64,000 nt of DNA from Paenibacillus sp. FSL R7-0345 (GTDB lineage Bacteria; Bacillota; Bacilli; Paenibacillales; Paenibacillaceae). Shown in pieces: positions 9,744-18,580 of this stretch. The DNA lies in the NCBI RefSeq assembly GCF_038595055.1, contig NZ_CP152002.1:2214501-2278500 (forward strand). Reading direction: 5' to 3'. Numbering within the stretch: the first letter of the stretch is position 1; each line of letters opens with the position of its first letter. Under the pieces are notes generated by a model. The model saw only the letters and a program-made list of their open reading frames with translations. It was not told the origin of the DNA and made no database searches. The position numbers were made by a program, and so were the translations under genes.

Positions 9744-11189
9744 GTGCTCATGGAGTCTGCACCGCAAAGACTGACGATACTGCATACCAATGATATACAT
9801 AGCCACTTTGAGACCATGAGTCCCATTGCTGCCGGAATTGCCGGTCTCAGGGCTGCAGCAGGCGAGGAAGCAGTGCTGCTGGTGGATATCGGTGACCATA
9901 TGGACCGGGCCGCCGTGGAGACAGAAGGGACAATGGGCCAGGCGAATATAGACATCCTCAATCTGACCGGATATGATGCTGTGACCATCGGTAATAACGA
10001 GGGTCTGACTTTTTCGCCGGAAACGCTGGCCGCCATATTCTCTGGACTGCAGTGCCCCGTAGTATGCTGTAATTTTCTTGATGCCGCCACCGGAGAGCCT
10101 CCGCATTGGATGAAACGACATGCCATTGTGGAGAAGAACGGCATCAGAATCGGCATAACCGGGGCTACTGCTGCGTTCACTTCCTTCTATGCCCTGCTGG
10201 GATGGGAGGTCAGGGACCCCGAGGAAGCGCTGCGTGAGCAGTGCCGTCTGCTGGCACAGCAGGCCGATATCGTCATTGTTCTTTCCCACCTGGGCCTGCC
10301 TGCGGATAAGCGGCTTGCCGGGGTGCTGGAGGGCGTGCATGCCATCCTCGGAGGCCACACCCATCATCTGCTGGAACAGCCGCTACTGATTAACGGGACC
10401 GCAGTCTGCGGGGCCGGCAAGTTCGGACGTTACCTGGGCCGGCTGCAGTTTGAGCGTTCTGAAGCCGGAGCACCGTTCAGGCTGCTCAGCGGCGGCTGTG
10501 TGGAGCTGGATCAGCAGCTTGCCGATGCCATGATAGCTCCGGCGGCTGCAATGCATCTGCAGCAGGGGCATGAGGCACTGGAGGAAACTGTAGCGATTAC
10601 CGGGCGGGAGCTCCCGGTGGATTGGCTTGGCGAATCACCCTTCGGCAACCTGCTGGCCCAGGCGGTACGCCGGTTTACAGGCACCCGGCTGTCGCTGGTT
10701 AATACAGGCCAGCTGCTCGGACCGCTTCCGGAAGGCAATATAACGGCAGGCATGCTGCATGCGCTTTGCCCGTCGCCGATCAACCCGTGCATTATAAAGC
10801 TTACGGGCAGAGACATCCGGACAGCCCTTGTGCAGAGCCTGACAGAGGAGTTCTGCATGAAGCCTATTTTCGGTTACGGCTTCAGGGGGAAGGTGCTAGG
10901 CAGCCTGGCTGTCGACGGATTAAAAATCTTGTACGATCCTGCAGTGATGCCGTATGATAACAGTGTTGCAGTTTTTGTCGAAGGGAAGCCGCTGGAGGAC
11001 GAAACAGAATATGAGGTCGGTACCCTGGATATGTTCACTTTCCGTTCCGGCTATGAGAGTATTGCCAGCGGGCGCGATCCGGTGTATCTTGTGCCCCACT
11101 TTCTGCGCGATCTGCTGCGGATGGAGCTGCAGCGTCCGGGAAGTCTGGAAGAAAGCTCCGTCATACGCTGGGTAAACACAGCGACTTAA
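9744..11189 (+). CDS. Metallophosphoesterase/5'-nucleotidase, YunD-like
   Basis: 481 residues with the two-domain 5'-nucleotidase layout: an N-terminal calcineurin-like phosphoesterase domain (LHTNDIHSHF for the first metal pair, DIGDHMDR, GNNE, and GGHTHH near residue 205) and a C-terminal substrate domain from about 280. There is no signal peptide, unlike UshA-type periplasmic or wall-bound enzymes, so it should act in the cytosol like Bacillus YunD. It probably hydrolyses nucleotides or related phosphoesters; the exact substrate is unknown. Start GTG at 9744 lies 6 bases after AGGAAGG; an ATG two codons downstream is possible. It is divergent from the moaDE fusion. Confidence 0.88.
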   Translation: MLMESAPQRLTILHTNDIHSHFETMSPIAAGIAGLRAAAGEEAVLLVDIGDHMDRAAVETEGTMGQANIDILNLTGYDAVTIGNNEGLTFSPETLAAIFSGLQCPVVCCNFLDAATGEPPHWMKRHAIVEKNGIRIGITGATAAFTSFYALLGWEVRDPEEALREQCRLLAQQADIVIVLSHLGLPADKRLAGVLEGVHAILGGHTHHLLEQPLLINGTAVCGAGKFGRYLGRLQFERSEAGAPFRLLSGGCVELDQQLADAMIAPAAAMHLQQGHEALEETVAITGRELPVDWLGESPFGNLLAQAVRRFTGTRLSLVNTGQLLGPLPEGNITAGMLHALCPSPINPCIIKLTGRDIRTALVQSLTEEFCMKPIFGYGFRGKVLGSLAVDGLKILYDPAVMPYDNSVAVFVEGKPLEDETEYEVGTLDMFTFRSGYESIASGRDPVYLVPHFLRDLLRMELQRPGSLEESSVIRWVNTAT

Positions 11190-11270
11190 TAGCTTTACCT
11201 ACATAGATACACAGCAGGACAGGCAGTAGCTTTGAAGCAGGGTTTTATTTTTCAAGATCAGGAGGAAGCT

Positions 11271-12098
11271 ATGGATACAATTACAGCAATAATTCTTGCT
11301 ATAGTAGAAGGAATTACCGAATTTATTCCGGTATCTTCTACCGGGCATATGATCCTTACCACCAAGCTGCTTGGCTTTGATGAGCAGTCGCCGATTATGA
11401 AGACGTATGAAATCGTGATTCAGCTCGGCGCCATTCTGGCCATTGCGCTGGTCTACCGCAAGCGGGTGCTGGATCTGCTCGGCATCGGACGGAGCAACCG
11501 GGTCAGAGGCGGCGTCATGCCGGCCTCCAGGCTTAATCTGATCCACGTGATTCTCGGAATAGCTCCGGCGCTGGCTGTGGCTTTTTTTGCCCGGGACTTT
11601 ATTAAAGGCCTGTTTGGAGCGACTACAGTGCTCTGGGCGCTCGTTGCCGGCGGGATTCTGATGATTGTGGCGGAATGGTGGAACAAGCGCAAATCGCGTG
11701 TCACGGCGCATGAGCTGGATGATTTGTCCTACGGACAGGCGCTGGCCATCGGTCTTTATCAGATTATTTCGGTGCTCTGGCCGGGATTCTCCCGTTCGGG
11801 ATCAACGATTTCAGGCGGTATGCTGAGCGGGGTAAGCTACAAGGCGTCTGCCGACTTTTCCTTCCTCATTGCCATACCGATTATGTGCGCCGCATCCGGT
11901 TATGAGCTGCTGGATTCTTACAAATATTTCACGAAGGATACCATTTGGGATTTCGCGATCGGCTTTGTGATTGCTTTTGTGGTCGCTTATGTGGTGGTGG
12001 TATTGTTCATGAAGCTGATCCAGAAGATCAGACCGACGCATTTTGCCATTTACCGCTTTATACTGGCAGCTGTTTTCTGGCTGTTTATTATGCGTTAA
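11271..12098 (+). CDS. uppP: Undecaprenyl-diphosphatase (UppP/BacA)
   Basis: 275 residues, polytopic membrane protein. It dephosphorylates undecaprenyl pyrophosphate to recycle the lipid carrier of peptidoglycan and wall polymers, and gives bacitracin tolerance. The two family signatures are clear: EGITEFIPVSSTGHM near the N-terminus and PGFSRSGSTISGGM around residue 170. Start at 11271 is fixed by AGGAGGAAGCT; the frame continues 13 codons upstream without a ribosome site. It stands alone between a phosphoesterase and an HD-GYP gene. Confidence 0.96.
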   Translation: MDTITAIILAIVEGITEFIPVSSTGHMILTTKLLGFDEQSPIMKTYEIVIQLGAILAIALVYRKRVLDLLGIGRSNRVRGGVMPASRLNLIHVILGIAPALAVAFFARDFIKGLFGATTVLWALVAGGILMIVAEWWNKRKSRVTAHELDDLSYGQALAIGLYQIISVLWPGFSRSGSTISGGMLSGVSYKASADFSFLIAIPIMCAASGYELLDSYKYFTKDTIWDFAIGFVIAFVVAYVVVVLFMKLIQKIRPTHFAIYRFILAAVFWLFIMR

Positions 12099-12195
12099 TC
12101 CGGGTTCGTGAAGATAACGGTATAGACACAGGGTGCAATTGTAGCTTTAGAAACATAAACAGTAATTTACCGTTAAAGGCAGGAGTGAGCCAAAG

Positions 12196-13296
12196 GTGCG
12201 TTTAGTATCCGTGAATCGGCTTCAGGCGGGGATGAAGCTCGGCAAAAAGATTTATAATGATGAAGGACTGGTTCTGCTCGCTGACGGGATAGAACTAACG
12301 GATGCGTTAATTAAGCGGCTGGCTAAGATCGACATCGGCTATGTTTATATAAAAGACGCTGACACAGATGATGTCGTAATTACCACAATGCTGCATGATG
12401 AAACGCGCAACCAGGCGCTCAAAGTAATCCGCAACCAGTTCCAGGAGATGTCCACCACATCAAGCATTACCAAAGGCTTTTATCATCTGGACAAAAAGTT
12501 CTCCAAGGTCATGGATTCCATACTGGATGATATGATCTCCCAGGAAGATCCGATGATTATGCTGGCCGATATGCACACGGCAGATAATTACCTGTATGTT
12601 CACTCGCTTAACGTATGTCTCTATACACTGGTGCTTGGCATTGCTCATGGTTACAGCAGGGAAGAGCTGCGGGTGATTGGTCTCGGCTCGCTGCTGCATG
12701 ACATTGGCAAAACCCAGATTCCGGTCAAAATCGTCCAGAAGCCCGGGATGCTGAGCGACGAGGAATTCCGCCATATGCAGGCCCATACGGAAATCGGCTA
12801 CCGGATTCTCAAGGATGAGCCGAACATCCCGCTGCTGGCTGCACACTGCGCACTGCAGCATCATGAGCGTATTGACGGCTCGGGCTATCCGCGCGGGCTG
12901 ACCGGTCCGCAGATTCATGAATATGCCAAATGGCTGGGTGTCGCTGATTCTTATGATGCAATGACCTCTAACCGGATCTACAAAAAGGCGATGCTGCCCC
13001 ATCAGGCGGTTGAAGCGCTGTATGTCGGCTCCGGTACATTATATGAGCAGAAGCAGCTGGAGCTGTTCCGGGACCGCGTGGCGATCTATCCGCTCGGACT
13101 GACAGTCAAGCTGAGTACAGGTGAAAGCGGCGTTGTGGTCAAGATTGATCCCAGCATCCCGCACAGGCCCGTAGTACGGGTGTTTACAGGTCAGGACGGG
13201 GAAAAGGTTACGCCGTATGAGCTTGATCTGGGTACGGCGCTATCCGTAGTCATTTCCGATGTCACGGACAATGACGGGCAATCCGGGCCTGATTGA
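12196..13296 (+). CDS. HD-GYP domain protein, catalytically intact
   Basis: 366 residues. It has an N-terminal domain beginning MRLVSVNRLQAGMKLG, then an HD-GYP phosphodiesterase domain with LLHDIGK and HHERIDGSGYP both complete, and a C-terminal beta-rich tail. HD-GYP enzymes hydrolyse cyclic-di-GMP to pGpG or GMP and so lower c-di-GMP, acting in the cytosol; no receiver or membrane domain is fused. The start is GTG at 12196, six bases after AGGAGTGAG. It is similar in layout to the degenerate protein at 7773-8816, which lacks the catalytic His. Confidence 0.92.
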   Translation: MRLVSVNRLQAGMKLGKKIYNDEGLVLLADGIELTDALIKRLAKIDIGYVYIKDADTDDVVITTMLHDETRNQALKVIRNQFQEMSTTSSITKGFYHLDKKFSKVMDSILDDMISQEDPMIMLADMHTADNYLYVHSLNVCLYTLVLGIAHGYSREELRVIGLGSLLHDIGKTQIPVKIVQKPGMLSDEEFRHMQAHTEIGYRILKDEPNIPLLAAHCALQHHERIDGSGYPRGLTGPQIHEYAKWLGVADSYDAMTSNRIYKKAMLPHQAVEALYVGSGTLYEQKQLELFRDRVAIYPLGLTVKLSTGESGVVVKIDPSIPHRPVVRVFTGQDGEKVTPYELDLGTALSVVISDVTDNDGQSGPD

Positions 13297-13568
13297 AGGA
13301 CCGAAATGGCAGCAGGAGGCTTCGCATGAAGCGCCCTGCCTCTTAGCAGCGAGGAGCGAATAACGGGCAGCCGCAGCATTGCGGCCTGATCATGCCTGCT
13401 ATCGTCCCGCTGTTTTTCGTTAGCAGCGGTTTTAGGGGTGACCCGGCTTCCGGAGTTTCAGAGTGTGCAGGTTTTTAGCCGGGCGTGGTATGATAAAGGG
13501 TAAGTTGCCTATCTTTTTCATTTATTTGGGTTAATAATAAGGAATACGCATTAAAGGAGCAAGCAAAA

Positions 13569-14705
13569 ATGAATATATTAGAACCTTCATCAAGAACAAT
13601 AAGGGAACTGTCGCCAAGCTATGATCCGTGGGATCCGATTACCTCACTGCGCCAGCATGGACGGCATGTATTGACCAGTGTGGAGATGACGGTTACCAAT
13701 CTGTGCAATATGCGCTGTGAGCACTGTGCGGTCGGCGATAGCCTGACTATGAAGGAAGGGGACATGCTGCCGCTTTCGAACATGCTGAAACGTCTGGACG
13801 AAGTGGAGCATCTGCAGACCATCAGTATTACCGGAGGGGAGCCGATGTTTCGGGCTTCTACGGTAGATAATATGATTGTGCCGCTGCTGAAGTACGCGCA
13901 TGAACGGGGTATCCGTTCACAGATCAATTCCAATTTGACCATGCCGTATGCCCGGTACGAGAAGCTGCTGCCTTACCTGGACGTTATGCATATCTCGTTC
14001 AACTATGTGAACGGCGATGACTTCCATGAGGTAGGCTTTGCGAACAGCGGGCATCCTGTCGCCAGGGAAGCGGCATACCGGCTGTATGAGACGATGATTG
14101 ATAATTCGCGCCGGCTCAGTGAGGACGGGATGCTGATCTCGGCAGAATCCATGATCAATTACCGGACTCATAATAAGCTGCCGCAAATTCATAAGCTGAT
14201 TGGTGACATGGGAGCGAAACGGCATGAGGTACATCCGATGTACGCGTCGAGCTTTGCCGCTTCATTGCCGGTATTATCGCTGAAGGAGATGAGCGATGCG
14301 ATTCATTCCCTGCTGGATGCCCGTGATCCGGAGATGTGGATGCTGTTCGGCACGCTTCCGTTTTTTGCCTGCAGCTCGCTTGAAGAGGATCAGAAGCTGC
14401 TGCGCAGACTGCGGACAGAAAAGAATGTGACACTGCGCAATGATCCTGACGGACGGAACAGGGTAAATGTGAACATGTTTACCGGCGATGTGTTTGTAAC
14501 GGATTTTGCCGATATTTCGGCATTTGGCAACATTGGTACAAGCAGGCTGGATGATATCTTCGCCGACTGGCAGAACAGTCATCCGCTGAACCAGAAGGTG
14601 AACTGCTTCTGTGACGCTGCAGGCTGCTGCGGACCCAATCTGCTGGTTGCAGATATGTACTATCCAAAGGTCGATTTCAAATCCAGAAAGGCGATCACTC
14701 TGTAG
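13569..14705 (+). CDS. yfkAB: Radical SAM protein YfkAB
   Basis: 378 residues. The N-terminal radical SAM motif CNMRCEHC (Cx3Cx2C) binds the [4Fe-4S] cluster that cleaves S-adenosylmethionine; ITGGEPM follows in the position of the SAM-binding GGE motif. The C-terminus has CFCDAAGC, the CxCxxxxC motif that defines the YfkAB family, probably an auxiliary cluster site. In Bacillus subtilis 168 this gene is split into yfkA and yfkB; here it is intact. The physiological substrate is not known to me. AAAGGAGC lies about 8 bases before the ATG. A 272-bp gap upstream contains short hairpins but no assignable riboswitch. Confidence 0.92.
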   Translation: MNILEPSSRTIRELSPSYDPWDPITSLRQHGRHVLTSVEMTVTNLCNMRCEHCAVGDSLTMKEGDMLPLSNMLKRLDEVEHLQTISITGGEPMFRASTVDNMIVPLLKYAHERGIRSQINSNLTMPYARYEKLLPYLDVMHISFNYVNGDDFHEVGFANSGHPVAREAAYRLYETMIDNSRRLSEDGMLISAESMINYRTHNKLPQIHKLIGDMGAKRHEVHPMYASSFAASLPVLSLKEMSDAIHSLLDARDPEMWMLFGTLPFFACSSLEEDQKLLRRLRTEKNVTLRNDPDGRNRVNVNMFTGDVFVTDFADISAFGNIGTSRLDDIFADWQNSHPLNQKVNCFCDAAGCCGPNLLVADMYYPKVDFKSRKAITL

Positions 14706-14723
14706 AATCGAGGCGTTGTTATT

Positions 14724-16082
14724 GTGCATACGGAATTTGATATAGGAAGCTTACTGCTTAATCTGTTGATTGTTCTGGTGCTTGTCTTGTTAAACGGTAT
14801 CTTTGTTGCAGCAGAATTCTCGCTGGTAAAGGTCAGACAATCCCGTCTGACCCAGCTGGTGAGTGAAGGGAATAAAATGGCCGGATATGCGCTGAAGGTT
14901 AACAAGAAGCTCGATGCATACCTGTCCGCCACCCAGTTCGGAATTACGCTGGCCTCACTCGGACTCGGCTGGATCGGGGAGCCGGCGATTTCGGAGCTGC
15001 TGGTTGAGCCGCTGATGTTTCAGCTCGGGGTTACCGACCATACATTAATCTCTACGGTGTCCGTGGTCATCGGATTTTCCATTATTACTTTTTTACATAT
15101 TGTACTTGGGGAGCTTGCCCCGAAATCCCTGGCTATTCAAAAAACGGAAGGCTCTGCGCTGCTGCTGTCGGCACCGCTGATGTTCTTTTACAATCTGTTC
15201 CTTCCGTTCATCTGGATTCTGAATGCCTCGGCAAATGCGCTTCTGAGACTGGTTGGCGTAGAGCCGGCCAGTGAAGCCGAAGCTGCCCACTCAGAGGAAG
15301 AAATCCGCATTCTGATGAACCAGAGTGCGAAAAGCGGGGTCATTGATCAGGATGAGATGAAGCTGATGGATAATATTTTTGAATTCTCGGATTTGCTGGC
15401 CCGTGAGGTCATGCTGCCGCGCACCGATATGGATGTGCTATACAGCAATCTTTCGGTGGAAGAGAATATGCGGATTATTACGGACACCAAGCATTCCCGG
15501 TATCCTGTAGCCAATGAGGATAAAGACCGGATTATCGGCTTTGTTCACATTACCGACCTGCTGTTCGCTCCGCTGGATCAGCAGAATGATCTGGCATCGC
15601 TGGTACGCCCGATCCTGAATGTTCCGGAATCGATGGAGATCAGCCATGCGCTGCGGCTGATGCAGAAGAACAAAGCCCAGCTGACGCTGGTGGTCGATGA
15701 ATACGGCGGAACGGCCGGTCTGCTGACTGCCGAGGATATTCTTGAAGAAATCGTCGGCGATCTGCATGACGAGTTCGAGAATGAGCGCCCGGATGTTGAG
15801 CAGAGCGGGGAATATATCTCGGTCGACGGGCGGATGCTCATTGAGGATGTCAATGACCTGACCGGAGTCATCATTGAAGATGAAGAGGTTGATTCCATTG
15901 GTGGCTGGCTGTTCAAGGAGCTGGAGGGAAACCCGTCGAAAGGTAAAAGCATTGTTGTTGGCGATGTGAGCTTTGAGGTGGAGGAGTCGACCCGCCTGCG
16001 TATTACAAGAATCAACATCCACCGGAAGAATCCGCCGGAGTCGGAAGAGACAGACGGCGCTGGTGAGGAGGACAAGGAATAG
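14724..16082 (+). CDS. CNNM/CorC-type transporter-associated membrane protein (hemolysin family)
   Basis: 452 residues: an N-terminal DUF21/CNNM membrane domain of about four helices (residues 8-190), two CBS domains (about 215-340) and a C-terminal CorC_HlyC domain (about 355-440). Such proteins are linked to magnesium or other divalent-cation export or tolerance; the older name hemolysin is misleading. The MLPRTDMDVLY and VDEYGGTAGLLT segments are typical of the CBS pair. The acidic tail (ESEETDGAGEEDKE) is unstructured. Start GTG at 14724 with a modest GAGG site about 11 bases upstream. It follows yfkAB by 18 bp, so they may be co-transcribed. Confidence 0.92.
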   Translation: MHTEFDIGSLLLNLLIVLVLVLLNGIFVAAEFSLVKVRQSRLTQLVSEGNKMAGYALKVNKKLDAYLSATQFGITLASLGLGWIGEPAISELLVEPLMFQLGVTDHTLISTVSVVIGFSIITFLHIVLGELAPKSLAIQKTEGSALLLSAPLMFFYNLFLPFIWILNASANALLRLVGVEPASEAEAAHSEEEIRILMNQSAKSGVIDQDEMKLMDNIFEFSDLLAREVMLPRTDMDVLYSNLSVEENMRIITDTKHSRYPVANEDKDRIIGFVHITDLLFAPLDQQNDLASLVRPILNVPESMEISHALRLMQKNKAQLTLVVDEYGGTAGLLTAEDILEEIVGDLHDEFENERPDVEQSGEYISVDGRMLIEDVNDLTGVIIEDEEVDSIGGWLFKELEGNPSKGKSIVVGDVSFEVEESTRLRITRINIHRKNPPESEETDGAGEEDKE

Positions 16083-16116
16083 CGAAGCCTCGGGATGAAG
16101 CTGGAGCCCATGGAAT

Positions 16117-16170
16117 AAACCGTACTGCTGCACTCAGGTCTTTGACCAGATGCGGCGGTGCGGTTTATTT
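16117..16170 (+). terminator. Terminator after the CNNM/CorC gene
   Basis: AAACCG...TGCTGCA and TGCGGCGGTGCGGTTT form an imperfect stem followed by TATTTT. Confidence 0.65.
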
Positions 16171-16265
16171 TGCGTATGCGTTCTGATTGAGTGGTGTAGC
16201 ATCATAAAATAGCTACGGAGATAATAGCAGGAATAAGCTATCAGCCAATGAGGAGGGGAACACTA

Positions 16266-16490
16266 TTGAACTCCCAGGAGCGTGTATGGGCCACTTACCG
16301 CGGACCGTTTGATCCTTGCCCGCCGGTGCCGTTCAAAACGTACGTTGTGCCGCCGAACCAGTATATTAACTTCCAGCCGCCGGGCCTGCCGCAGTATCCG
16401 CTGCCGGAAGCCCTGAGGGCAGGGACATTATGGCCCGCCTTCTACAGTCCTTACGAATCCAAAGCCGGAAAAGGGAAAGGGGGCATCTAG
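16266..16490 (+). CDS. cotJA: CotJA, spore-coat-associated protein
   Basis: About 74 residues, rich in Pro, Tyr and aromatic residues, as expected for CotJA, which is needed for the other CotJ proteins to enter the coat. The frame is open from an ATG at 16248, but that ATG lies inside the ribosome site region (AGGAGGGG, 16251-16258); the TTG at 16266 is correctly spaced and is chosen as start. First of three cotJ genes. The operon is sigma-E dependent in B. subtilis; a CATAAAAT sequence at 16203 resembles a sigma-E -10 element, but the -35 is not convincing. Confidence 0.9.
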   Translation: MNSQERVWATYRGPFDPCPPVPFKTYVVPPNQYINFQPPGLPQYPLPEALRAGTLWPAFYSPYESKAGKGKGGI

Positions 16491-16494
16491 GCCG

Positions 16495-16764
16495 ATGGAG
16501 CAGCCAAATGCATGTGAGCCGCGTTATTATGAAATGCTGGAGCAGCTGCAGGTGCTCGATTTTGCACTGGTCGAGCTGAATCTGTATCTGAATACCCATC
16601 CGGAGGATTTAAAGGCAATTGAGCAGTTTAATCAGCTGACCCAGGAGCGGACCCGGCTGGCCAATCAGTTTCAGGAGCTGTACGGGCCGCTGCAGAACTT
16701 CGGGCGGGCGTATTCCAAATGTCCGTGGGAATGGAACCAGAGCCCATGGCCTTGGCAAGTGTAG
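16495..16764 (+). CDS. cotJB: CotJB, spore-coat protein
   Basis: 89 residues, beginning 4 bp after cotJA. The central helical segment (FALVELNLYLNTHPED) and the C-terminal PWEWNQSPWPWQV Trp-rich tail are typical of CotJB. It is a component of the inner spore coat and acts with CotJA and CotJC. The ribosome site lies in the GGGAAAGGGGGC run at the end of cotJA. Confidence 0.94.
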   Translation: MEQPNACEPRYYEMLEQLQVLDFALVELNLYLNTHPEDLKAIEQFNQLTQERTRLANQFQELYGPLQNFGRAYSKCPWEWNQSPWPWQV

Positions 16765-16797
16765 CGTCAATACAACGATTAGGAGGGAGGCTCCCGG

Positions 16798-17367
16798 ATG
16801 TGGATTTATGAAAAGAAGCTGCAGTACCCGGTCCGTGTCAGTAAGTGCGATGTAAGGATGGCACGTTACTTGATGGAGCAGTACGGAGGCGCTGACGGGG
16901 AACTGGCTGCAGCGCTGCGATACATGAATCAGAGGTATTCGATTCCGGATAAGGTAATCGGTGTGCTTAACGATATTTCGACAGAGGAATTTGCCCACCT
17001 CGAAATGATCGCCACGATGATCTACAAGCTGACCAAGGATGCATCTGTGCAGGAGCTGGAAGCGGCCGGTTTAGGGCCGAACTATGCACAGCGTGATCAT
17101 GCCCTGTTCTACCAGAACTCGGCCGGAGTTCCATGGACTGCCAGCTATATCCAGGCGAAGGGAGATCCAATCGCTGACCTGTATGAAGACATTGCTGCCG
17201 AGGAAAAGGCCCGGGCTACATACCAGTGGCTGATTGACATGACGGATGATGTAGACCTGCAGGACAGCCTGAAATTCCTGCGTGAGCGGGAAATTATTCA
17301 TGCGATCCGGTTTAGGGAATCCGTGCAGATCCTGATGGAGGAGAAGGACAAGAAAAGAATTTTCTGA
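16798..17367 (+). CDS. cotJC: CotJC, manganese-catalase-like spore coat protein
   Basis: 189 residues, a di-manganese catalase-family protein of the spore coat. The four-helix metal-site pattern is visible: E in DISTEEFAHLEM, and later DIAAEEKARATYQ and EREIIHAIRF provide the second Glu/His set. It probably protects spores from peroxide or is structural. It lies 33 bp after cotJB with AGGAGGGAGG before the ATG. A perfect 9-bp hairpin follows the gene. Confidence 0.95.
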   Translation: MWIYEKKLQYPVRVSKCDVRMARYLMEQYGGADGELAAALRYMNQRYSIPDKVIGVLNDISTEEFAHLEMIATMIYKLTKDASVQELEAAGLGPNYAQRDHALFYQNSAGVPWTASYIQAKGDPIADLYEDIAAEEKARATYQWLIDMTDDVDLQDSLKFLREREIIHAIRFRESVQILMEEKDKKRIF

Positions 17368-17385
17368 TTAGGGTAACGCCTGCTG

Positions 17386-17412
17386 CACCGGCATCTTAAT
17401 GCCGGTGTATTT
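17386..17412 (+). terminator. Hairpin after cotJC, weak terminator
   Basis: CACCGGCAT (17386-17394) and ATGCCGGTG (17399-17407) form a perfect stem with a 4-base loop; only a short TATTT follows. Confidence 0.55.
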
Positions 17413-17475
17413 GGCGCGTACAGCTCTGGTATGATAACCTTGTTCCATATCGGGACAGACGGGAGCTGGAGAAAT

Positions 17476-18300
17476 ATGGTGTTGGTGCGGGAACGCTGGC
17501 GCGGATTCATCCGGGCCTGGCAGGATTACCCGTTCACGGAGGGAAAGCTGATCGGCGGCCGTTATGAAATACAGCATCTGCTTGGAGAGGGAAGCTACGG
17601 GCTTACCTATTGCTGCCGTGATACAGCAGACGGGGAGCTCTATGCGCTGAAGCAGTCCAGGCCAAGTAAGAAGGCGGCGGGCCGGATCCTGCTTGAGAAG
17701 GAGTACAGCATCCTGCAGTCCATGGATCATCCGAAGATCCCCGCCTGCCGGGATTATCTGGAGTTTAAGGGCTCAAACTGGCTGATCAGTGATTATATAA
17801 CGGGAAAAACACTGGAGGATCTTATATTTGATGACAAGATCATCTACGGGGAACGGGAATGTCTGGCTGTTATTTTAAAGCTGGCGGAGCTGGTCAGGCA
17901 TGTTCATTCGCGCGGGTATGTCCATCTGGATCTGCGGATTCCTAATGTTATTCTGCGGGAGGATGACTTGTATCTGATTGATTTTGGCCTGGCCAGAGTA
18001 ATTGAAGAGCCGGACGAGGCAAGTGTGCAGAGAGCCATTGATGCCGATCAGCTGCCGGAGCGGATGCCGCCGGTGATTGCCTCGGATCTGTATGATATGG
18101 GCCAGCTGATGCTGTTCATGCTGTATTCCGCTTACGAGCCTGAACGGGGAACCGCAGAGCGGAGCTGGCGGGAAGAGCTGAATGTATCGCCGGAAATGCT
18201 GCGGCTCCTCAGCCGGCTGCTTGGAGAGCAGGCTGAGCCTTATCCGGGTACATCGGACTTTGTACGGGAGGCTGCAGCTCTATATCAGAGCCTGCTGTAA
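17476..18300 (+). CDS. Eukaryotic-like protein kinase with atypical catalytic loop
   Basis: About 274 residues, a single kinase domain with no membrane segment or PASTA repeats, so unlike PrkC. The Gly-rich loop GEGSYG (37-42), the ATP-anchoring Lys59 in ALK and the DFG aspartate (Asp169 in DFGLA) are present. The catalytic loop reads HLDLRIPN (150-157) instead of HRDLKPEN: the Arg before Asp152 is Leu and the following Lys is Arg, so it is a non-RD kinase with a changed loop, though the base Asp and Asn remain. ATG at 17476 follows GCTGGAGA; an upstream ATG at 17431 has no ribosome site. It sits directly after cotJABC and converges on a Ser/Arg-rich small gene, suggesting a spore-coat role (inference). 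Confidence 0.85.
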   Translation: MVLVRERWRGFIRAWQDYPFTEGKLIGGRYEIQHLLGEGSYGLTYCCRDTADGELYALKQSRPSKKAAGRILLEKEYSILQSMDHPKIPACRDYLEFKGSNWLISDYITGKTLEDLIFDDKIIYGERECLAVILKLAELVRHVHSRGYVHLDLRIPNVILREDDLYLIDFGLARVIEEPDEASVQRAIDADQLPERMPPVIASDLYDMGQLMLFMLYSAYEPERGTAERSWREELNVSPEMLRLLSRLLGEQAEPYPGTSDFVREAAALYQSLL

Positions 18301-18311
18301 TATCAAAAAGG

Positions 18312-18345
18312 AGGCGCCTTCAGCTTGATCAGGAAGGCGCCTTTT
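18312..18345. terminator. Bidirectional terminator between the kinase and the small Ser-rich gene
   Basis: AGGCGCCTT and AAGGCGCCT arms around a short loop, A-rich on one side and TTTT on the other, 3' of both convergent genes. Confidence 0.75.
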
Positions 18346-18367
18346 AGGCAATTCCGTCAGCAGACGT

Positions 18368-18580
18368 TTAGCTTGAGCTGCCGTAACGGTTTTTATAATA
18401 TTTGTGGCCGCTTCCGCCGCGGTGCGCATCGGATGACGAGTACCGCTTATAGCTGCGGCTGCTGCTTGAATGTCTGCCGTAAAGAGGCCTCCCTTTGTGA
18501 CTGCTCGAATATTTGCGGTGTCCGCCCGGCCTGGAATGCTCTACAGAATGTAACACTTTACCAAGTAATTTTCTTAGCAT
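18368..18580 (-). CDS. Small Ser/Arg/Lys/Tyr-rich protein, CotG-like composition
   Basis: 70 residues, of which 17 are Ser, with many Arg, Lys, His, Tyr and Gly and almost no hydrophobic residues after the first 15. Runs such as KYSSSHKG, RHSSSSRSYKRYSSS and the GSSS end recall CotG-type coat proteins, whose Ser/Lys/Arg repeats are phosphorylated by CotH in B. subtilis. The gene is real by its ribosome site: AAGGAGG is 7 bases before the ATG. It faces the protein kinase gene tail to tail across a shared terminator. Homology to CotG is not claimed; only composition and context are similar. Confidence 0.75.
   Translation of the reverse strand: MLRKLLGKVLHSVEHSRPGGHRKYSSSHKGRPLYGRHSSSSRSYKRYSSSDAHRGGSGHKYYKNRYGSSS

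Noticed and set aside
13297..13568. c-di-GMP riboswitch before yfkAB, suggested by hairpins and the nearby HD-GYP gene
   Set aside because: The conserved GEMM core could not be found.
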